Shown here piece by piece: positions 34,873 to 40,301 of a stretch of 40,301 nt of DNA. Within the stretch, counting starts at the first letter, position 1; each line of letters starts with the position of its first letter. The stretch comes from Labrenzia sp. DG1229. GTDB taxonomy: Bacteria; Pseudomonadota; Alphaproteobacteria; Rhizobiales; Stappiaceae. The position numbers and the translations under genes are program-made. A model generated the notes under the pieces. The model was given only the letters and a program-made list of their open reading frames with translations. It had not been told where the DNA came from and searched no databases. The DNA is taken from positions 467,258 through 507,558 of the forward strand of contig NZ_KI928927.1 in assembly GCF_000521215.1 (NCBI RefSeq). The letters are read 5' to 3'.

Positions 34873-35616
34873 GTGAAAGCAACCAGCCTTCTCTATCTCG
34901 ACGGGGTTTCCGTCACCTTCGACGGTTTCAAGGCACTCAACGAACTTTCGCTCACCATCGCTCCTGGAGAAATGCGCGCAATCATCGGCCCCAATGGTGC
35001 CGGCAAGACCACGATGATGGATGTCATCACGGGCAAGACAAAGCCTGACCGCGGCGAGATCTATTTTGACGGCGCGATTGACCTGACCGGCGAAGACGAA
35101 GCCTCCATTGCAGAAATCGGCATCGGACGAAAATTCCAAAAGCCCACTGTCTTCGAAAGCCACACTGTCAGGGACAATCTGGAACTCGCCCTGAAAGCAC
35201 CCCGTGGCCCGTTCGCCACGCTGTTTCATGTCATTTCGGGCAGAGAAACGAAACGCATCGACGACCTTCTCGGTCTCATAAGACTATCCGACAGGAAACA
35301 TGAACTTGCGGCCAATCTCAGTCACGGCCAGAAACAATGGCTGGAAATAGGCATGCTGCTGGCCCAGGATCCGAAACTTCTCCTCGTCGATGAACCGGCA
35401 GCCGGCATGACTGACGCGGAAACGGCAGAAACGGCCGAGTTGCTCAAGGATATCGCGCAAGACCATTCGGTTGTCGTGGTCGAACACGACATGGAGTTCG
35501 TGCGCTCACTCGGCGTAAGAGTCACGGTGCTTCATGAAGGATCTGTTCTGGCCGAAGGATCTCTTGATCATGTGTCTGCCAATGAACGTGTCGTCGAAGT
35601 CTATCTGGGGCGATAA
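34873..35616 (+). CDS. urtD: Urea ABC transporter ATPase (UrtD)
   Basis: A 247-residue LivG-type ATPase: Walker A GPNGAGKT, a modified signature LSHGQKQWLEIG, Walker B LLLVDEPAAG and switch His in VVEHDMEF. GTG 34873 starts near the family N-terminus (KATSLLYLDGVSVTFDG); TTG 34870 one codon earlier is as likely, with GGAG 7 bases before it. An ATG at 34696 in the same frame lies inside urtC and is rejected. UrtD and UrtE pair to drive import. Confidence 0.92.
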   Translation: MKATSLLYLDGVSVTFDGFKALNELSLTIAPGEMRAIIGPNGAGKTTMMDVITGKTKPDRGEIYFDGAIDLTGEDEASIAEIGIGRKFQKPTVFESHTVRDNLELALKAPRGPFATLFHVISGRETKRIDDLLGLIRLSDRKHELAANLSHGQKQWLEIGMLLAQDPKLLLVDEPAAGMTDAETAETAELLKDIAQDHSVVVVEHDMEFVRSLGVRVTVLHEGSVLAEGSLDHVSANERVVEVYLGR

Positions 35617-35663
35617 TTTTTGACGCAGAACATTCGCTGTCTTCCCCGAGAAGGTTCAATACA

Positions 35664-36359
35664 ATGCTCAAAGTTGAAAACATTGATCTTTATTATGGTG
35701 CGGCTCAGGCGCTGAGTGACGTGTCCCTGACTGCACAAACCGGCAAGATCACCTGTCTTCTGGGCCGCAACGGCGTCGGCAAGACATCCACTTTGCGGGC
35801 GATTTCAGGCCAGCATGGTATCGCCGCCGGTAAAATCCTGTGGAACGGAGATGACATTTCACTGCTGCCGGCCTTCGCGCGGGCGCGCAGGGGAATTGCT
35901 GTCGTTCCACAGGGGCGCGAGGTTTTCCCTCTTCTCACGGTGAAGGAAAATCTCGAGACGGGTTTTGCACCAATCCACCGAAAGGATCGCTTCATTCCAG
36001 ATACCGTGTTTGAACTGTTTCCGGTTCTCAAAGACATGCTGAACCGCCGAGGTGGCGACCTGTCAGGCGGGCAGCAGCAGCAACTTGCAATCGCCCGCGC
36101 ACTCATCACACGACCACAATTGCTGGTTCTCGATGAGCCAACGGAAGGCATACAGCCATCGATCATCAAAGATATAGGCCGCGCAATTGCGTGGCTTCGG
36201 AATCAGGGAACCATGGCGATCGTCCTTGTCGAACAATTTTTCGAATTCGCCAGGGATCTCGCCGATGATTATGCAGTCATGGATCGTGGAGAGATTGTAC
36301 TTTCAGGATCAGGTGCCGATCTGTCAGAAACCGAAGTTCGACGATTTCTCACGGTGTGA
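35664..36359 (+). CDS. urtE: Urea ABC transporter ATPase (UrtE)
   Basis: A 231-residue LivF-type ATPase: Walker A GRNGVGKTS, signature LSGGQQQQLAIARAL, Walker B LLVLDEPTEGIQPS and switch position VLVEQFFEFA (Gln/Phe as usual in this group rather than His). ATG 35664 lies 47 bases after urtD. It ends the urt operon; no urease genes follow in the window, unlike the common arrangement. After its stop AGTCCGAC (36374-36381) and GTCGGACT (36414-36421) form a possible weak terminator with a 32-base loop. Confidence 0.94.
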   Translation: MLKVENIDLYYGAAQALSDVSLTAQTGKITCLLGRNGVGKTSTLRAISGQHGIAAGKILWNGDDISLLPAFARARRGIAVVPQGREVFPLLTVKENLETGFAPIHRKDRFIPDTVFELFPVLKDMLNRRGGDLSGGQQQQLAIARALITRPQLLVLDEPTEGIQPSIIKDIGRAIAWLRNQGTMAIVLVEQFFEFARDLADDYAVMDRGEIVLSGSGADLSETEVRRFLTV

Positions 36360-36542
36360 GCGCACGTTTCCTCAGTCCGACCGCATGGCGCCACATGGCA
36401 GTCCGCGAGAATCGTCGGACTATATGGGCTAGCAATCGCGACGTCAGTCGTGCTAGGGGCATGACAGCTTCAAAGCTGCCGAAAAATTCAGGACGCAGTT
36501 ACTTCCTGCGCCCGGGTCAGCCTTAGGAACTGGAATTATATT

Positions 36543-37850
36543 ATGCGCGTTGCAATGATTGGGACCGGCTATGTCGGTCTGGTATCGGGAACATGTTTTG
36601 CCGATTTTGGTCACGTGGTGACCTGTATTGATAAAGACACTACAAAAATTGACGCCCTGAACAACGGAAAGATTCCGATCTATGAACCGGGCCTTCAGGA
36701 ACTTGTCGCCAAGAACGTTGACGAAGAACGGCTCTTTTTCACGACCGATTCATCAGACGCCATTAGGACAGCCGATGCCATCTTCATCGCAGTCGGAACC
36801 CCGACGCGGCGAGGAGACGGACACGCCGATCTTTCCTACGTCTATGCGGCCGCAGAGGAAATAGCCGGACTTCTCGAAGGATTCACAGTCATCATCACCA
36901 AATCGACGGTTCCGGTCGGCACAGGTGACGAAGTCGAGGCGATAATCCAGAAAACCAATCCTGATGCCGATTTCGCCGTGGTTTCAAATCCGGAGTTCCT
37001 TCGCGAAGGAGCGGCCATCAACGACTTCAAACGTCCTGACCGGGTTGTTGTAGGTACAGAGGACGACAAGGCTGTCGAAGTGATGCAGGAACTCTATCGT
37101 CCGCTGTATCTCAACGAAACGCCGATCATCGTCACCAAGCGTCGGACCTCCGAACTCATCAAATACGCGGCCAACGCGTTTCTGGCAGTCAAGATCACGT
37201 TCATCAACGAAATCGCGGATCTCTGCGAAAGCGTTGGTGCGAACGTGCAGGAAGTGTCTCGCGGAATTGGCCTTGACAACCGTATCGGGTCCAAATTCCT
37301 GCATGCAGGACCGGGTTACGGCGGCTCATGCTTTCCGAAAGACACTCTCGCTCTTTCCAAGATTGCCGCGGACGCCGGGTCTGATCTCAAGATCGTCGAT
37401 TCCGTGATCGAGGTGAACACCGCTCGCAAGAAGAAAATGGCGGACAAGGTCGTCGATTTCCTGGACGGTGACGTGAATGGCAAGACAATCGCATTGCTCG
37501 GCCTCGCCTTCAAACCCAACACCGATGACATGCGCGATGCTCCCAGCATCGACATCGTTGAGAAACTGCAGTCGTTTGGCGCAAAGATCCGTGCCTACGA
37601 TCCTGCGAGCATGGAAGAAGCCGGCAAGATGATGTCGGACGTCCTGTTTTGCGACGGTCCCTATCACGCCATCGAAAATGCGGATGTGGTTGTGATCTGC
37701 ACGGAATGGGACCAGTTTCGCGCGCTTGATCTGGAGCGGGTAAAATCCTTGCTGAAGGCACCGAAGGTGGTCGACCTCAGGAACATCTACAAACCCGACT
37801 ACATGCTTTCCCGCGGCTTTGAGTATACAAGCGTCGGCCGCAGCTACTGA
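36543..37850 (+). CDS. ugd: UDP-glucose 6-dehydrogenase
   Basis: A 435-residue enzyme making UDP-glucuronate from UDP-glucose with two NAD. Domain order: N-terminal Rossmann fold (RVAMIGTGYVGLVSGTCFAD), central dimer helix region (TSELIKYAANAFLAVKITFI), catalytic C in GPGYGGSCFPKD (about residue 262), and a C-terminal UDP-binding domain (LLGLAFKPNTDDMRDAPS). UDP-glucuronate feeds acidic exopolysaccharide, capsule or LPS synthesis, in keeping with the sugar transferase downstream. ATG 36543 matches the universal N-terminus. Near-identical 14-bp sequences in opposite orientation lie just before and just after the gene. Confidence 0.96.
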   Translation: MRVAMIGTGYVGLVSGTCFADFGHVVTCIDKDTTKIDALNNGKIPIYEPGLQELVAKNVDEERLFFTTDSSDAIRTADAIFIAVGTPTRRGDGHADLSYVYAAAEEIAGLLEGFTVIITKSTVPVGTGDEVEAIIQKTNPDADFAVVSNPEFLREGAAINDFKRPDRVVVGTEDDKAVEVMQELYRPLYLNETPIIVTKRRTSELIKYAANAFLAVKITFINEIADLCESVGANVQEVSRGIGLDNRIGSKFLHAGPGYGGSCFPKDTLALSKIAADAGSDLKIVDSVIEVNTARKKKMADKVVDFLDGDVNGKTIALLGLAFKPNTDDMRDAPSIDIVEKLQSFGAKIRAYDPASMEEAGKMMSDVLFCDGPYHAIENADVVVICTEWDQFRALDLERVKSLLKAPKVVDLRNIYKPDYMLSRGFEYTSVGRSY

Positions 37851-37882
37851 CCCTTCCATTCTGAGGGCCAATGTCTAATCGT

Positions 37883-37916
37883 GAAGCTGCCGGAGTGCGA
37901 ATTTTTCGGCAGTTTC
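37883..37916 (+). terminator. Hairpin after ugd
   Basis: GAAGCTGCCG (37883-37892) pairs with CGGCAGTTTC (37907-37916), one G-U pair, over a 14-base loop, 33 bases after the ugd stop. Only a short AT-rich stretch follows. It contains one copy of the 14-bp repeat that flanks ugd. Confidence 0.45.
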
Positions 37917-38124
37917 AATTAAAGTTTTACAAAAATTTAACTCGTTTTTCGCACCGCGATGTTGCAGCTTGAATGTCGAGCTGCTAACAAATCCCGATAA
38001 ATCAAGGATTTTACGCTCTCTGTTAACCATTGATTAACGAATACTTAGCACCTGCCGCTTCAACGGGCTATGTTGCATCGGCAAATCCTTTAGACCACAC
38101 GTATTGGCTCGAGGCTTGTAAAGC

Positions 38125-38862
38125 TTGGCAAACGAATCCGTTAGATATGACGATACCAGTCGCTATCGATATATTGGTAAAACAACCAATTATTCATTTA
38201 ACCCATCAGTTTTTGATCAGGATAACCGTCCAATAAAGAAAGTTACCCCTTCGACACAAGGCAACAGCAAACTAAAGAGGATTCTGGACATCCTGGGAGC
38301 AGGATCTGGAATGCTTCTTCTGTTGCCTCTTTTCGTGGCGATCGCCGTCGCGATAAAGGTCACAAGTCGTGGGCCTGTCATATTCAGGCAGGAAAGATAC
38401 GGTCTCGACGGAAAACTATTCACGATTTTCAAATTCCGGACGATGCACCAGCACCTGGGTGATGGATCAGGCGTGACGCAGACGGTATCCAACGACCCGC
38501 GTGTGACCGCTGTAGGCTCCTTTCTGCGCAGGAGCAATTTCGACGAGCTGCCACAGTTGATGAACGTCCTTCGCGGAGACATGTCGCTTGTCGGGCCGCG
38601 TCCGCACGTACCGGGCATGCTGGCAGCCGGAATCGATTACGAAAAGTTCGATACAAGATACATGGAACGTCATCAGGTCCGCCCGGGAATTACGGGTCTC
38701 GCACAGGTTAACGGATTTCGTGGAGAAACCACGGATGCCTTTTCCGCGAAAATGCGTCTTGAATATGATCTTCAATATCTGGAGAGCCAATCTCTCCTGC
38801 TCGATTTCAAAGTCATCGCCCAAACAATTGCGCGCGAATTTTTCTCCGGAAACGGATACTAG
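38125..38862 (+). CDS. Exopolysaccharide-type sugar transferase (ExoY/undecaprenyl-phosphate glycosyl-1-phosphate transferase)
   Basis: A 245-residue bacterial sugar transferase of the polyprenyl-phosphate hexose-1-phosphate type. One membrane segment (about 55-78) precedes the catalytic region: PVIFRQERYGLDGKLFTIFK, FRTM, SNFDELPQLMNVLRGDMS, LVGPRP, and RPGITGLAQVNGF. It lacks the large N-terminal membrane part of WbaP/WcaJ, so it resembles ExoY. It starts polysaccharide repeat units by loading a sugar phosphate onto the lipid carrier. The only good start is TTG 38125 with GAGG about 10 bases upstream; the first 45 residues are poorly conserved in such proteins, so the start is uncertain. 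The 274-base gap before it is AT-rich and likely holds its promoter. Confidence 0.88.
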   Translation: MANESVRYDDTSRYRYIGKTTNYSFNPSVFDQDNRPIKKVTPSTQGNSKLKRILDILGAGSGMLLLLPLFVAIAVAIKVTSRGPVIFRQERYGLDGKLFTIFKFRTMHQHLGDGSGVTQTVSNDPRVTAVGSFLRRSNFDELPQLMNVLRGDMSLVGPRPHVPGMLAAGIDYEKFDTRYMERHQVRPGITGLAQVNGFRGETTDAFSAKMRLEYDLQYLESQSLLLDFKVIAQTIAREFFSGNGY

Positions 38863-38914
38863 AATACGTCTTCAGCAATGTCCCATTGCCCGGCGCCTGT
38901 CCCGGTGAAACTTG

Positions 38915-39358
38915 TCAGCTTTCCTTCAGCAAGGTCGCTGCCCGTTGCAATGCAAGCAGGTAGCCCTCGACACCGCACCCTGCTATCACCGCGTCTGCTT
39001 TTTGCGAAACATAAGAGTGATGACGAAAAGTCTCGCGCCTGTGGATGTTGGAAACGTGCACTTCGATCACCGGACAGGTGCAAGCACTGAGGGCGTCCAA
39101 TATCGCGATGGACGTGTGTGAGTAAGCGGCCGGATTGATAATGATGGCGTGAGCTGCTTCCCTGGCTTCCTGCACCCAATCGATCAGGTCGTGCTCTGCA
39201 TTGCTTTGCCGGAACACGATATCCAGTCCGTGATTTTCCGCCTGCGCGATGCACATTTGATGAACATCGTCCAATGTCTGATGGCCATAGATCTCCGGTT
39301 CCCTCTTTCCCAGCAGATTGAGATTCGGTCCGTTCAAAATATAAACGACTTTTGCCAT
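38915..39358 (-). CDS. aroQ: 3-dehydroquinate dehydratase, type II
   Basis: A 147-residue type II dehydroquinase. Landmarks are [19 protein letters not shown], with the catalytic Tyr in EIYG (about residue 24), [17 protein letters not shown], and [19 protein letters not shown], with the catalytic His. It converts 3-dehydroquinate to 3-dehydroshikimate in aromatic amino acid synthesis. ATG 39358 starts [12 protein letters not shown], as in the family; a further ATG at 39385 adds nine residues without support. It converges with the sugar transferase gene. In related genomes accBC follow aroQ; here they do not. Confidence 0.95.
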   Translation of the reverse strand: MAKVVYILNGPNLNLLGKREPEIYGHQTLDDVHQMCIAQAENHGLDIVFRQSNAEHDLIDWVQEAREAAHAIIINPAAYSHTSIAILDALSACTCPVIEVHVSNIHRRETFRHHSYVSQKADAVIAGCGVEGYLLALQRAATLLKES

Positions 39359-39474
39359 TCGTGCCCTTTCGATCGCTGCCTCCAAAATGCGGTCAAACAG
39401 CGTCTTTTGCCAGTCATTCAGCCCGTTCTTCCCCAGAAGGCTGTGGATGGCCGGAACCTTCCGCCATACGGGTA

Positions 39475-39511
39475 TTACTCGCTATTGCGCGTGTCAGATT
39501 TACTCACTATT
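39475..39511. repeat. Imperfect 12-bp direct repeat upstream of the small ORF
   Basis: TTACTCGCTATT (39475-39486) and TTACTCACTATT (39500-39511) are 25 bp apart and differ at one base. They lie in the gap between divergent aroQ and the ORF at 39558. They could be a binding site for a dimeric regulator; nothing more can be said. Confidence 0.35.
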
Positions 39512-39557
39512 AACTATAAATATCCAAGTTGGCGGAAAGTAAACTCAGCGGAAAACA

Positions 39558-39779
39558 ATGATCAAGCTGCGTGAACGGCTGGACACTCCGGAAGCACTAA
39601 TGGCGGCGATTGAGGGGTACCAACATCTCTCGATCGATGTTCTGTCTCAATTTCTGCTCGACAATTATACGGTTGATCTGGACGTATTGGCCCAGTTTGC
39701 GGATGCACTTGAAGCGAGTGCCTCCAATACCGTGCACACTACAAGTGAACCCTCAAAATCGGCACAATCGGCAGCCTGA
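39558..39779 (+). CDS. Small hypothetical protein, 73 residues
   Basis: ATG 39558 is preceded by GCGGA at a fitting distance. The product begins MIKLRERLDTPEALMAAIEG, has an acidic helical body with SIDVLSQFLLDNYTVDLDVL, and a Ser/Thr/Ala-rich tail after about residue 52. No signal peptide, membrane segment or known motif is seen. It could be a real small gene, divergent from aroQ; codon choice looks reasonable but I cannot test it. It ends 22 bases before the convergent response-regulator remnant. Confidence 0.5.
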   Translation: MIKLRERLDTPEALMAAIEGYQHLSIDVLSQFLLDNYTVDLDVLAQFADALEASASNTVHTTSEPSKSAQSAA

Positions 39780-39800
39780 ATTCCGCGACGATCGAATTAA

Positions 39801-40097
39801 CTAGCCAATCGCGGTGACGTTTTCGGGTTCTTCTGCAGCTTCTCCAGGCGGCTGCCCGGGTGGTTGCCCCGGTCCGCCCTGCCAAATCTTCTGCCGATTT
39901 CTTATTTCCCGCGGTGCAGGACCGAAATAGGTCGCTGTCTTGATGAAATCACGCGGATGAAGGATCACGCTCGAAACCCGCTGGTACAACGACTTTGCCG
40001 AAATAGGCTTCGACAGCAATTCGTGCACGCCTAGCCTGCGGGCTTCGACAATCCGGCTCCGTTCAGTATGGGCCGTCACCATGATGATCGGGATGTA
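39801..40097 (-). pseudogene. Response regulator receiver remnant truncated by an IS element
   Basis: The frame encodes the C-terminal half of a CheY-like receiver: PIIMVTAH with the conserved Thr, then the conserved Lys in ELLSKPIS, then a C-terminal extension with YFGPAPREIRNRQ and a Pro/Gly-rich end. Going 5', similarity stops at about 40096-40097, a TA dinucleotide, where IS630-type sequence begins. The first half of the receiver, with the phospho-acceptor Asp, is therefore separated by the insertion and lies outside the window if it remains. Such single-receiver proteins with a YFGP tail are common in alphaproteobacteria. Confidence 0.75.
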
Positions 40098-40301
40098 ATA
40101 CCAACCATCAGATGAAGTGACTCATGTTTGGGCTTCCCGTTTTGGCGCGAATATGATTCCAGATGGCAAACGAGAGGAGTTTGCCATGGGAGCCGCGATT
40201 TCGCTTCGAAATGACTTTGACGGATGCGACCTTCGCCAGTTGGCGAAGCATTGCCGGGATGCCAAACAGACACGCCGGTTACTTTCACTGGCCGTTATCT
40301 A
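40096..40301 (+). mobile_element. IS630-family insertion sequence, left end (partial)
   Basis: From the TA at 40096-40097 the sequence no longer matches the receiver gene; about 90 bases of leader precede a transposase start. IS630 elements insert at TA and duplicate it, which fits the break point. The right end and terminal repeat are outside the window, so the border is inferred. Confidence 0.7.
40186..40301 (+). CDS. IS630-family transposase, N-terminal part
   Basis: ATG 40186 is preceded by GAGAGGAG at 6 bases and the frame runs off the window after 38 codons. The residues MGAAISLRNDFDGCDLRQLA followed by KHCRDAKQTRRLLSLAVI match the well-known start of IS630-type transposases of alphaproteobacteria, the first part of the helix-turn-helix region. 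The DDE catalytic residues are not in view. Confidence 0.8.
   Translation, partial: MGAAISLRNDFDGCDLRQLAKHCRDAKQTRRLLSLAVI

Overview
The window looks like the chromosome of a marine, GC-rich alphaproteobacterium, most likely in or near the Roseibium/Labrenzia group. This is judged from gene content and protein style only: an ectoine-catabolism cluster with a Ueh-type TRAP transporter, a SitABCD manganese importer behind two Mur-type operator boxes, a UrtABCDE urea importer, and an IS630 element. No rRNA, tRNA or CRISPR array was seen.

Left edge (1-4648, minus strand): a compact five-gene operon. It encodes a Ser/Thr kinase with a zinc ribbon, a PP2C phosphatase, a PrsW-like intramembrane protease, a VWA (TerY-like) protein, and a fifth helical protein cut by the window edge. 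Genes overlap by 4-8 bases or are 22 bases apart. The kinase and the protease end in the same FHA-like module. A promoter with an overlapping inverted repeat precedes the kinase.

Ectoine and 5-hydroxyectoine use (5219-18869): the minus strand carries enuR, uehA-uehB-uehC, a universal stress protein, eutA, eutB, eutC, doeA and doeB. The divergent plus-strand unit carries an AsnC/Lrp regulator, an aldehyde dehydrogenase (DoeC/Ssd) and a transaminase (DoeD/Atf). UehABC imports the solute, EutABC are thought to handle hydroxyectoine, DoeA opens the ring, DoeB removes the acetyl group, DoeD makes aspartate semialdehyde and DoeC makes aspartate. ATTGAC half-sites occur as inverted repeats both upstream of uehA and in the enuR/asnC divergent promoter.

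Middle (19088-25860): a chemoreceptor with three CHASE3-like modules spaced exactly 160 residues apart, then the sitABCD operon with two Mur-responsive-type boxes.

Nitrogen region (25941-36359): a LuxR-type response regulator and a 1129-residue hybrid kinase, whose sensor part is an NCS1 (purine/cytosine permease-like) transporter fold followed by a cysteine cluster, lie divergent from urtABCDE. A perfect 16-bp palindrome sits between them. No urease genes follow urtE in the window.

Right edge (36543-40301): UDP-glucose 6-dehydrogenase and an ExoY-like sugar transferase (surface polysaccharide), type II 3-dehydroquinase (aroQ), a small unknown ORF, and a response-regulator gene cut by an IS630-family element that runs off the window.

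All three solute-importer operons (ueh, sit, urt) have a strong hairpin directly after the binding-protein gene, which suggests a shared way of making more binding protein than membrane components.
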